Assembly: GCA_016200085.1 (NCBI GenBank)
Contig: JACQFL010000046.1
Location: 1-64,000, forward strand
DNA length: 64,000 nucleotides
Direction: 5' to 3'
Origin: Candidatus Rokuibacteriota bacterium
Lineage (GTDB): Bacteria > Methylomirabilota > Methylomirabilia > Rokubacteriales > CSP1-6
Shown: positions 15,318-22,823 of the stretch, piece after piece
Position numbering within the stretch: position 1 is the first letter of the stretch
Layout: each line of letters begins with the position of its first letter
The notes under the pieces: model-generated
Database searches by the model: none
What the model was told of the DNA's origin: nothing
The model's input: only the letters and a program-made list of their open reading frames with translations
Made by a program: the position numbers and the translations under genes

Positions 15318-15979
15318 CGGCCGTGGCCGTGCGTGGGCAGGAGCGACTCCAGGAGGGCGCGCATGGCCGGGCTGTTCCACTCGCGCGCGCCCATCGCGAG
15401 GCCGGCCACCTCGCCATCGGGACGGATGACGAACGTCGCGGGCAGGCCGGTCACGCGCCAGCGCCGGGAGGCCGCGAGATCCGGGTCCACGAGGATCGGG
15501 AAGGTGAGGCCGAGGCCCCGCAGATAGGGCTCGAGCAGCGCCCGCGGCGCGCCTCGATCCTCGGAGATCCCGACCACCGTGAGGCCGCGCTCGCGGTACT
15601 CACGCCACAGCGATTCCAGAGTCGGCATCTCCGCGGTGCAGGGCGCGCACCACGTCGCCCAGAAGTTCAGGACCACGAGCCGGCCCCGATAATCGTCGAG
15701 CCCACGCTTTTCACGCCCCACGCCCCCGGACGCGAAGACGCCGAGACGGAACGCGGGCCCGCGCTGCCCCTCCTTCAGCTCCGAGACCCCGGCCTTTTCC
15801 CACGGATCGGGCGCCGGCAGGGCCGGCTCGTGGGCGGCGTGATGACCGCCCAGCTCACCCGGACGTCGCAGCGGCAGCGCCCACACCAGCGCCCCGACGA
15901 CGAGGACGGCGAGGGCGGCCCGCACCGCCGTCTGCCGGCGGCTGGCGCCGAGCAGCGTCTGGCCGCGGAAGACGTCCAT
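15314..15979 (-). CDS. TlpA-like membrane-anchored thiol-disulfide oxidoreductase
   Basis: Thioredoxin-like protein of 221 aa. One membrane anchor spans about 20-36; the thioredoxin domain faces the periplasm. The active site is WCAPC (Cys111, Cys114) in NFWATWCAPCTAEMP, with the cis-proline region GLPATFVI near 195. TlpA/ResA-type proteins reduce disulfides in exported proteins or in cytochrome c maturation. It overlaps the MBL gene downstream and follows livF after 2 nt, so all may share a transcript. Confidence 0.92.
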   Translation of the reverse strand: MDVFRGQTLLGASRRQTAVRAALAVLVVGALVWALPLRRPGELGGHHAAHEPALPAPDPWEKAGVSELKEGQRGPAFRLGVFASGGVGREKRGLDDYRGRLVVLNFWATWCAPCTAEMPTLESLWREYRERGLTVVGISEDRGAPRALLEPYLRGLGLTFPILVDPDLAASRRWRVTGLPATFVIRPDGEVAGLAMGAREWNSPAMRALLESLLPTHGHGR

Positions 15980-15981
15980 CC

Positions 15982-16713
15982 CTACACGCCGAGCTTCTCG
16001 CGGGTGACCGGGCTCTCGCGCAGCTCCCGCGCCGGCCCCTCGAAGACGATCACGCCCTTTTCCATGATGTAGCCGCGGTCGCAGACGTTCAGCGCCATGC
16101 GGGCGTTCTGCTCGACCAGGAGGACGGTGACGCCGAGGCGGCCGAGCTCGCGGATCATCTCGCGGATGTGCCGGACCATGGCCGGGGCCAGCCCCTGCGT
16201 CGGCTCATCCATCAGGATGATGCGGGCGCCCGCCATCATGACGCGCCCGATGGCCAGCATCTGCTGCTCCCCGCCGGACAGCGTGCGCCCGGGCTGGTCG
16301 ATCCGCTCTGCCAGCCTCGGGAAGTGGCGGAAGACCTCGGTGAGACGATCGCGCCTGAGGCCGGCGGAGCGCCCGCGGACGGCGGAGAGCCCGAGCTCGA
16401 GGTTCTCGCGCACGGTGAGGCCGGGGAAGATGCGCCGGTTCTCGGGCACGAGCCCGACGCCCCGGCGGGCGATCTCGTGAGGCGTGAGCCCCGTGATCCC
16501 GGCGCCCTGGAACTCCACGCGCCCGCTCCACGGCCGGAGGAAGCCCATCACCGCCTTCATCAGGGTGGTCTTGCCCATCCCGTTCTTCCCGAGCAGCGCC
16601 ACCGCCTCCCCCTCGCGGACCTCGAGCGAGACCCCGAACAGGATCGGCGTCGCCCCGTAGCCGGCGTGCAGATCCCTGACGTTCAGCATGGCTGATGACG
16701 CGCGGTCATTCAT
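15982..16713 (-). CDS. livF: Branched-chain amino acid-type ABC transporter ATPase LivF
   Basis: ABC ATPase with Walker A GKNGMGKT, Q-loop PENRRIF, signature LSGGEQQ, Walker B IILMDEPTQGLAP and switch His region LLVEQN. The features match LivF, one of two ATPases of the liv importer for branched-chain amino acids or related carboxylates. The start shown is ATG 16713 (MNDRASS). ATG 16689 (MLNVRDL) is equally credible, fits the family N-terminus and avoids the inverted-repeat arm that covers 16707-16713. Neither has a good Shine-Dalgarno. Confidence 0.92.
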   Translation of the reverse strand: MNDRASSAMLNVRDLHAGYGATPILFGVSLEVREGEAVALLGKNGMGKTTLMKAVMGFLRPWSGRVEFQGAGITGLTPHEIARRGVGLVPENRRIFPGLTVRENLELGLSAVRGRSAGLRRDRLTEVFRHFPRLAERIDQPGRTLSGGEQQMLAIGRVMMAGARIILMDEPTQGLAPAMVRHIREMIRELGRLGVTVLLVEQNARMALNVCDRGYIMEKGVIVFEGPARELRESPVTREKLGV

Positions 16714-16899
16714 GAATGCGCTCGGCGCGGTCGGCGGGTGGCACCGGGGTGGCCTCGGCCGGCCAGGTGGAGTGGGACCCCTTCGTCCTCTCCGCCGCTC
16801 CCAGAGCGGCGGTGTGAGGCGAACGGGTGACGGAGCCCGGCCGGCCGAGGCCACCCCGGTGACAGGCCCCGCCGATCGCGCCGAGTGCGTTCATGAATG
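16707..16899. repeat. Long imperfect inverted repeat between livG and livF
   Basis: The arms 16707-16764 and 16839-16899 are nearly reverse complements, both ending in TTCATGAATG, with a loop of about 74 nt. The loop has its own smaller hairpin (CCGCCGCTC-CCAG-AGCGGCGG, near 16791-16812). The transcript could fold into a large hairpin between the two ATPase genes. It may adjust expression of livF or be a remnant of a small mobile repeat. There is no transposase and no target duplication that I can see. Confidence 0.75.
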
Positions 16900-16912
16900 C
16901 ACCTACCTCACG

Positions 16913-17671
16913 TCAGTCATCCGCGCCCCCGAGGTACGCGTCGATGACCGCGGGATCGCGACGGATCTCGTCGGGGGTGCCCTCGGCGATCTTCTCGCCG
17001 AAATGCAGGACGGCGACGCGGTCGGAGATGCCCATCACCACGCTCATGTCGTGCTCGATGAGCAGCAGGGTCAGCCCCCGATCGGCGGCGATCGAGCGGA
17101 TGAGGGCGGTGGCGGCCTGGGTCTCACCGGGCGTCATCCCTGCCGTGGGCTCGTCGAGGAGAAGCAGCGTGGGACGGGTGGCCAGCGCGAGGCAGATCTC
17201 GAGGTAGCGCTGCTCGCCGTGGGAGAGATTCTCCGCGAGCTCGTCACGGCGGGCCTGGAGGTCGAAAGCGCGCAGCAGATCCATCACCTCGGGATCGACG
17301 TCGGGCAAGCGCCAGAGCGAGGCCACGCGCCCGGAGATGCCGGCGCGCGACTGGGCGGCCACGCGCACGTTCTCGTAGACGGAGATCTCCGGGAACAGGT
17401 TGGTGATCTGGAAGGTCTTGGCCAGCCCGCGGCGGTTCACGCGCTCGGGCGGCAGGCCAGTCGTCTCCTCGCCGCGGAAGACCACGCGGCCGCGGCTGGG
17501 CGCGTGCAGCCCGGCGATGACGTTGAAGAGCGTGGATTTCCCGGCGCCGTTGGGGCCGATGATGGAGAAGACCTCGCCGGGGCGCACCGCAAAGCTCACG
17601 TCCGAGAGCGCCTGCAGCGCGCCGAAGTCCTTCGACACGCCATGGACCTCGAGGACGGCGCCCGGGCTCAC
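16913..17671 (-). CDS. livG: Branched-chain amino acid-type ABC transporter ATPase LivG
   Basis: The second ATPase of the importer, 252 aa. Walker A GPNGAGKST, Q-loop TFQITNLFPEISV, signature LSHGEQRYLEI (a normal LivG variant), Walker B LLLLDEPTAGMTP and LLIEHDMSVVM. The GTG start at 17671 overlaps the livM stop in GTGA, so translation is coupled. The frame is open farther upstream inside livM, but the family N-terminus (VLEVHGVSKDFG) begins here. Confidence 0.94.
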   Translation of the reverse strand: MSPGAVLEVHGVSKDFGALQALSDVSFAVRPGEVFSIIGPNGAGKSTLFNVIAGLHAPSRGRVVFRGEETTGLPPERVNRRGLAKTFQITNLFPEISVYENVRVAAQSRAGISGRVASLWRLPDVDPEVMDLLRAFDLQARRDELAENLSHGEQRYLEICLALATRPTLLLLDEPTAGMTPGETQAATALIRSIAADRGLTLLLIEHDMSVVMGISDRVAVLHFGEKIAEGTPDEIRRDPAVIDAYLGGADD

Positions 17672-18618
17672 TGGCCGGACCGCCACTGGGCGAAGCCCTG
17701 CACCCGGCGGAACCCCAGCAGGCCCTTCGGCATGAACAGGACGATGAGCACGAGCACGAGCCCGATCACGATGAAGTACCAGTCGACGTAGGACGAGACC
17801 TTCTCCTGCAGGACCACGAAGAAGACGCCCCCGATGACGGGGCCCACGAGCGTGCCGAGCCCGCCGATCATCACCATGATGATGAACTCGCCGGAGACGG
17901 TCCACAGCATGAGGTCGGGCGTGGCGAAGCCCGAGCGCCCAGGATAGAGCGCGCCCGCCACGCCCGTCAGGAGCGCGGAGACCAGGCACACGCCCATCTT
18001 GTAGCGGGTGACGTTGTAGCCGAGGAAGCGCGCGCGATCCTCGTTCTCGCGGATGGCGACGAGCACCCGGCCGAAGTGCGAGCCCACCAGGGTGCGGCAC
18101 GTGAGCCAGGCGAGCGCGAGGAAGACGAGGACGAGATAGTAGTTCTTCAGCGGCGTGTCGAGGGCCACGCCGGGGGCGAGCTCCGCGGCGGGGACGCCCT
18201 GGATCCCGTCGGAGCCCCCGAACGTCTGGGTGTAGCGGAAGAACGTGTAGACCACCTCGGCGAAGATCAGGGTCAGCAGGGCGAAGTAAATCCCGCGGCG
18301 GGCCGTCGCGAAGTAGCTCACGAGCAACGCGTAGAGCCCGACCACGACCACGGCGGCGGCCAGGCAGATCCACAGCGAGACGATCTTGCGCTCCAGGCAC
18401 ACCGCGGTGGCATAAGCGCCGAGGCCGAAGAAGGCGGCGTGGCCGAAGGAGACCAGGCCCGTGTAGCCGATCAGCAGATCGAGACTCATCGCGATCGCGC
18501 CGAAGAGCAGGGCGTCGAAGGCCAGCAGCAGGTAGTACTTCGACATGAAGGGCAGGGCGGGCACCGCGGCCAGGGCCGCGAGGGCCACCGCGGCGCCTGC
18601 GAGCGTGCGGTTACTCAA
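17668..18618 (-). CDS. livM: Branched-chain amino acid-type ABC transporter permease LivM
   Basis: Inner-membrane permease of 316 aa with 8-9 hydrophobic helices and the LivM motif SLDLLIGYTGLVSFGHAAFF, then RENEDRARFLGYN in the cytoplasmic coupling region. It pairs with LivH to form the translocation pore. It starts with TTG 18618, which overlaps the livH stop region by 8 nt. A short charged tail follows the last helix. Confidence 0.93.
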   Translation of the reverse strand: MSNRTLAGAAVALAALAAVPALPFMSKYYLLLAFDALLFGAIAMSLDLLIGYTGLVSFGHAAFFGLGAYATAVCLERKIVSLWICLAAAVVVVGLYALLVSYFATARRGIYFALLTLIFAEVVYTFFRYTQTFGGSDGIQGVPAAELAPGVALDTPLKNYYLVLVFLALAWLTCRTLVGSHFGRVLVAIRENEDRARFLGYNVTRYKMGVCLVSALLTGVAGALYPGRSGFATPDLMLWTVSGEFIIMVMIGGLGTLVGPVIGGVFFVVLQEKVSSYVDWYFIVIGLVLVLIVLFMPKGLLGFRRVQGFAQWRSGQ

Positions 18619-19489
18619 GCACGCCCTCGCGCCCGAAGAGCCCGCGGGGGCGCACCACGAGGACCACGATCATGATGCCGAAGATGGCGATGGCCACGCG
18701 CTGCGGGTTCATCCAGAGCGTGAGCAGGCTCTGGGCGATGCCGATGATGAAGGCGGCGACGACCGAGCCGGTGATCGATCCCATGCCGCCGAGGATCACC
18801 ACGATGAACGCGAGCAGGATCATCTCCACGCCCATCTGCGGATAGACGGTAAAGATGGGCGCCAGCAACAACCCCGCCACCGCGGCCAGGGCGGCCGCGC
18901 CCGCGAAGGTGAGGGTGAACACCCGCGGCACGTCGACCCCGAGGCCGTCGAGCATCTCGGCGTCCTGGACGGCGGCGCGCACCACGATGCCCGCGCGCGT
19001 CTTGGTGAAGAAGAGCCAGATGGCGAGCAGCAGGACGCTCGAGATGGCGAGCAGGAACAGGCGGTAGTTCGGGTAGGTCATCCCGAGCAGGGGGGTGGAG
19101 CCCGGGATCGGGGGCAGGATCCGGCGCATGTCGCCGCCGAAGATCTGGCGCACCGCCTCCCGGAAGGCCAGGGCCAGGCCGAAGGTGAGGATGAGCCCGT
19201 AGAGCGGCTCGCGCCGGTAGAGGGGCCGGAGCGTGGCGACCTCGGTGACCGCGCCGATCACACCCACGAGCAACGGCGCCACGATGAGCGCCACCCAGAA
19301 GGAGTGGGTGACGCCGACCACGACGATGCCCGCGTAGGCCCCCAGCATGTACAGCTCGCCGTGGGCGAAGTTCATCACGCCCAGCAGCCCGAAGATCACC
19401 GTCAGCCCCAGCGCCAGCAGCCCCAGCGCGGCCCCGAAGACGAGCCCGTGCAGGAGCTGCGGCAGCAGGACCGCAACGAGATAGTCCAC
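18611..19489 (-). CDS. livH: Branched-chain amino acid-type ABC transporter permease LivH
   Basis: Permease of 292 aa with about eight helices and the LivH signature LTVIFGLLGVMNFAHGELYM; the coupling loop is near RAAVQDAEMLDGLGVD. The start is GTG 19489, taken because the protein then begins with the first amphipathic segment of the family. The frame runs on upstream but through sequence antisense to no known gene. A 272-nt gap separates it from livK. Confidence 0.93.
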   Translation of the reverse strand: MDYLVAVLLPQLLHGLVFGAALGLLALGLTVIFGLLGVMNFAHGELYMLGAYAGIVVVGVTHSFWVALIVAPLLVGVIGAVTEVATLRPLYRREPLYGLILTFGLALAFREAVRQIFGGDMRRILPPIPGSTPLLGMTYPNYRLFLLAISSVLLLAIWLFFTKTRAGIVVRAAVQDAEMLDGLGVDVPRVFTLTFAGAAALAAVAGLLLAPIFTVYPQMGVEMILLAFIVVILGGMGSITGSVVAAFIIGIAQSLLTLWMNPQRVAIAIFGIMIVVLVVRPRGLFGREGVLE

Positions 19490-19761
19490 GTCAGCCGAGG
19501 GCGGAACTGACGACGCTCCCGGGTGCGCTCGGGAGATGCAGTCGTTGAAGTTGGGTCGAGACCGTACGCTGGGCGGAGCCGGGGGCGACGGGGGCGTGGG
19601 GCAGGGGTCTACGGGACCCGTTCCCCGCCAACCGGCGACGGGCGCAGCGCGCCCGGATGGAGCCCAGCCCCAGCGGGGTAGCGGACGCGTGCGACGTGGT
19701 CCCATGACCCCCGCCGCACGCGGCCGTCGCTCCCGGCTCACCACGACCGTCGACCACGACG
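19490..19761. other. livK-livH intergenic region
   Basis: A 272-nt gap after livK. It contains GC-rich partial inverted repeats (for example around 19605-19630, GGGTC/GACCC) but no clean terminator or gene. In liv operons a hairpin here often lowers readthrough so that the binding protein is made in excess; that is only an inference for this locus. Confidence 0.4.
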
Positions 19762-20976
19762 CTAGTTCTTCTTCTTGATCTCCCACGTGAACCCCTCGAC
19801 GGGATCCTTGCCGACCATCGGCTCGCCGATCGAGTCCTTGCCGGCGATGGTGGCGATGGGCAGGTTCTTGCCGCCCTTGACCTGGTAGAGGTGCATGTCC
19901 ATGACGACCTGGTGGTCTTCCTTGCGAATGCACTGGCGGCCGATGTGGGTGTTGTCGAGGCACATGCCCTCCTGCGCCTCGGCGATCCGGTCGGCGTCGA
20001 AGGACCCCACCTTCTCGGCGGCGGCGGCCCAGAAGAGCACGGCGTCGTAGGCGCCGGCCATGATGTTGGCGTCGGTGCCGAACCTCTTCTTGAAGCGGGC
20101 GTTGAACGCCTGCATGTTCTTGTCCTGGTTGTAGGGCGAGAAGTGCGCGAGCTGCACGAAGCCCTCCATCGGCTCCGCGATGGCCGGCAGATCTTGCTGG
20201 AGCAGGAAGCAGTCGATGCCGGCCAGCTTGTACTTCCTGGTCATGCCGAAGGAGTGCAGCTGCGTCATCAGGCGCAGCGAGTCCGTGCCCGCGAAGGCGA
20301 CGAAGAGCACGTCGGGATTCGCCTGGTTGATGGCGCCGAACCAGGGGCTGAAGTCCTTGGTGTCGAGCGGCGCGCCGGCCACGCCCACGACGTCGCCGCC
20401 CAGCTTCTCGAGCGCGGTCTTGAACTGGCGGCCGTCCGACTGGCCCATGGCGTAGTCGGTGTAGAAGATGTAGACCTTCTTGCCCATCTTGTCGACGATG
20501 TACTTGGCCAGCCCGGTGGCCTGCATCCGTGAGTCGGGCTGGTTGGAGAAGTAGTACTTGTGGAACTTCGTCGTCCGCATGAACTCCGCGCAGGAGACGG
20601 AGTTCCAGTGGATGACCTTGTGCTTCTTGGTGACGTCCATCACGGCCAGGGTCGAGCCGCTGGAGACGGCGCCGATCAGCAGCTTGACGTCGTCCTGGAG
20701 GATCAGCTTCTCGGCCTTGCGCACGGCGGGCGCCGGCTTGGTCTCGTCGTCCTCGGAGATGATCTCGATCTTGTGGCCGAGCACGCCGCCCTTGGCGTTC
20801 AGCTCCTCGACGGCCATCTGGATGGCCATGGTCTGGTACTTGCCGTAGCCCTCGAACACGCCGACCTTTGACCCGAGGTCGCCGATCTTCACGACCTTCT
20901 GGGCGCTCGCGGGCGCGGCACCGAGGGCGATGACCGCGAGCGCGAGCACCACGGGGACGAGCGTCTTGGCTCTCAT
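19762..20976 (-). CDS. livK: Branched-chain amino acid-type ABC transporter substrate-binding protein
   Basis: Periplasmic type I binding protein of 404 aa. Residues 1-25 are a signal peptide cleaved near ASAQ. The body shows VVKIGDLGSKVGVFEGYG and LLIGAVSSGSTLAVMD, typical of LivK-like proteins. The ligand may be an amino acid, an amide or an aromatic carboxylate; family members vary. The ATG has a strong Shine-Dalgarno (GGAGG) 6 nt upstream. The start codon overlaps the stop of the exported protein gene upstream (ATGA), linking the transporter to that unknown module. Confidence 0.94.
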   Translation of the reverse strand: MRAKTLVPVVLALAVIALGAAPASAQKVVKIGDLGSKVGVFEGYGKYQTMAIQMAVEELNAKGGVLGHKIEIISEDDETKPAPAVRKAEKLILQDDVKLLIGAVSSGSTLAVMDVTKKHKVIHWNSVSCAEFMRTTKFHKYYFSNQPDSRMQATGLAKYIVDKMGKKVYIFYTDYAMGQSDGRQFKTALEKLGGDVVGVAGAPLDTKDFSPWFGAINQANPDVLFVAFAGTDSLRLMTQLHSFGMTRKYKLAGIDCFLLQQDLPAIAEPMEGFVQLAHFSPYNQDKNMQAFNARFKKRFGTDANIMAGAYDAVLFWAAAAEKVGSFDADRIAEAQEGMCLDNTHIGRQCIRKEDHQVVMDMHLYQVKGGKNLPIATIAGKDSIGEPMVGKDPVEGFTWEIKKKN

Positions 20977-21653
20977 GACTGCCTCCTTGTATGTCGCTCA
21001 CCTCGGACGGCGGGGCCCCGCGACGTCCTGCGGCTCGCCCTGCCTGCGAGGGGGGACGTCGCCACGACGCCGTCAAGCGCCTGCGCGATCCGCCTGAGCG
21101 GGGCGCGGAGCCGTTCGGGGTCGGGCGTCCTGGCGGCGCCGTCGGCCTCGTCGTAGGCGAGGCGGATGGCGACGGCGGCCTTGGCATCGGCCTGGGTGAC
21201 GGCGAAGTCGATCAGGCTGTAGTAGCGCCAGATGGCCTCGAGGAAGCGGCGCCCGGCCGCCACGCGCGCGGGCGCCGGCGAGGCGGCGTCGCCGAGCTGG
21301 CGGTCGGCCTCGAGCGCGAGATCACGGGAGAGGGCGGCGAAGAAGACGACGAGGCCGCGCTCGCTGTCCGCCCGGTCGCCGCGGCGGAGCGCCGCCTCGA
21401 CGGCCGCCTCGAGCCCCGGCGGCAGGGTCGCCGCGCGCGTGACCATCTCCCGGCGCAGCGCGCCCTCGTCGAACAGGCGTCGCGCCACGTCGGTCTTTCC
21501 CGCCTGGAGCGAGAACTTGATCTGCTTGAAGTTCGCGGAGATCTCGTTGTCCCGCGGCGTGTACACGCCCACGTGATGCGCCATCGCCACGGGGGTGATG
21601 GCCAGGCAAAGGGAGATGAACAGGAGACTGGCCAACAGACGCGGACGTGTCAC
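20973..21653 (-). CDS. Exported protein of unknown function upstream of livK
   Basis: 226 aa from GTG 21653. Residues 1-24 are a signal peptide (LLASLLFISLCLAITPVAMA); the mature N-terminus is HHVGVYTPRDNEISANFK, with two adjacent His. The rest is mainly helical and charged (AGKTDVARRLFDEGALRREM). The C-terminal 30 residues are low-complexity and Arg-rich. The start overlaps the stop of the upstream membrane protein (GTGA), and the stop overlaps the livK start (ATGA). It probably works with the two membrane proteins before it. I do not recognise the family. Confidence 0.7.
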   Translation of the reverse strand: MTRPRLLASLLFISLCLAITPVAMAHHVGVYTPRDNEISANFKQIKFSLQAGKTDVARRLFDEGALRREMVTRAATLPPGLEAAVEAALRRGDRADSERGLVVFFAALSRDLALEADRQLGDAASPAPARVAAGRRFLEAIWRYYSLIDFAVTQADAKAAVAIRLAYDEADGAARTPDPERLRAPLRRIAQALDGVVATSPLAGRASRRTSRGPAVRGERHTRRQS

Positions 21654-22186
21654 CGTCGCACCAATCGCATCGCCACTGCTCCCGTCAGCATCCACAACCC
21701 GACCAGCGCCGCTCCGCCAAACGGCGCCCACACCAGCCACTCCGCCGTGTTCTTGGCGCTCTCCACCCCGAGGCGTGGAATCAGGGCGCTCCAGAGCAGG
21801 TAGCCGAGCGGATAACCCGCGCCGCCGACCGTGATGAGGGCGACGATCAGCCGGCGCGCGCCAGCGCCACGCACCAGCGTGGTCGCGACCAGCGTCGTGG
21901 TGACGATCACCGCCCCCATGCCCTCTGCGTGCATGTGGAAGAGCCGCAGCCCCGCGTCGAACTTCACCAGCGCCTCGTCGAGGATCGGCTCGTCGACGTC
22001 ACGCACGCCGACCAGGCCATGCACTGCCGGCCGCGCGAGCATCGCGCCGCGCGCCCAGCGCGCCAGCTCGAGCTTGAAGCGCGCCATCGACGCCCCGCCG
22101 ATCTCGGCGCACGCCACGAGCAGCACCGCCGCCAGCAGCACCGCGATAGGCGGGAGCCGCCAGGTGCTGTCGTCCGCGGGCGTCAC
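21650..22186 (-). CDS. Membrane protein with HMHAEG motif, paralog of the preceding gene
   Basis: 178 aa from GTG 22186, overlapping the upstream gene's stop (GTGA). There are about four membrane helices: 9-25, 83-103, 113-135 and 150-172. Conserved positions shared with its neighbour are ARPAVHGL before helix two and LFHMHAEGMG at helix two, then GGAGYPLGYLLW and WAPFGGAALVG. The His residues could bind a metal or heme, which is an inference. The pair seems to be a tandem duplication that has diverged widely. Confidence 0.72.
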   Translation of the reverse strand: MTPADDSTWRLPPIAVLLAAVLLVACAEIGGASMARFKLELARWARGAMLARPAVHGLVGVRDVDEPILDEALVKFDAGLRLFHMHAEGMGAVIVTTTLVATTLVRGAGARRLIVALITVGGAGYPLGYLLWSALIPRLGVESAKNTAEWLVWAPFGGAALVGLWMLTGAVAMRLVRR

Positions 22187-22695
22187 GCGGGTCCCCGGCG
22201 CCGCAGCGCGAGCGCGATGGCGAGCGCCGCGAAGCCCAGGATCGCCGCGCCCCCGAGCGGCGTGAGGATCGCGCGCTCGACGAGCTCGATCCCGGCATCG
22301 CGGCCCAGCTCGAGCACGGCGAGAGCGTACACGAGATAAGCCAGCGGAAACAAACAGCCCAGTGCGAAGAGCGCCTGGAGGCACGCGCGCGCCGGCGCCG
22401 GGCCCACGAAGGTGGCAACGAGCGAGGCGGCCAGGAGCACGAGCGGCGCCAGGCCCTCGGCGTGGGTGTGCAGGAAGGAGAGCCCCGCCTCGGTCGCGAA
22501 GGTCGTGCGCGCGACAACCTCGGCGTCGTACTCGGCCGAGCCGGCCAGCCCGTGGATCGCCGGCCTGGCGATCACGCGCGCCTGCGCGTAGCGCTCGATC
22601 TGCGGGCGCAGCAGCGACATCAGCGCGCCGGTCGTCGCGCCCAGCGCGATCACGAAGACCGCCACGAACACCACGAGGAGCGGAGGGCGTCTCAC
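22183..22695 (-). CDS. Membrane protein with HTHAEG motif, first gene of an unknown module
   Basis: 170 aa from GTG 22695. It has about four membrane helices and the same landmarks as its downstream paralog: ARPAIHGLAG, LSFLHTHAEGLAPLVLL, FPLAYLVYAL and TPLGGAAILGF. I chose GTG 22695 because the first helix begins just after it and the longer frame upstream reads as low-complexity sequence. It is the first gene of a chain of overlapping genes leading to livK, divergent from the coxL-like gene at 22824. Confidence 0.72.
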   Translation of the reverse strand: MRRPPLLVVFVAVFVIALGATTGALMSLLRPQIERYAQARVIARPAIHGLAGSAEYDAEVVARTTFATEAGLSFLHTHAEGLAPLVLLAASLVATFVGPAPARACLQALFALGCLFPLAYLVYALAVLELGRDAGIELVERAILTPLGGAAILGFAALAIALALRRRGPA

Positions 22696-22823
22696 CGGCC
22701 TGAGCCCAGCGTCATCGGCGCGATGATACAGGAACCGCTGGTTGCCTTGACAACCTCCGCGGCCCCTGTCTAGATTGGCCCCACTTTGACGCGACGCGAG
22801 CAGGCCCTGGCGCACCCGTCTCG

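Noticed and set aside
16707..16899. Inverted repeats as ends of an insertion sequence
   Set aside because: The 74-nt centre is too short for a transposase, and I see no flanking target duplication. A MITE-like origin remains possible but unproven.
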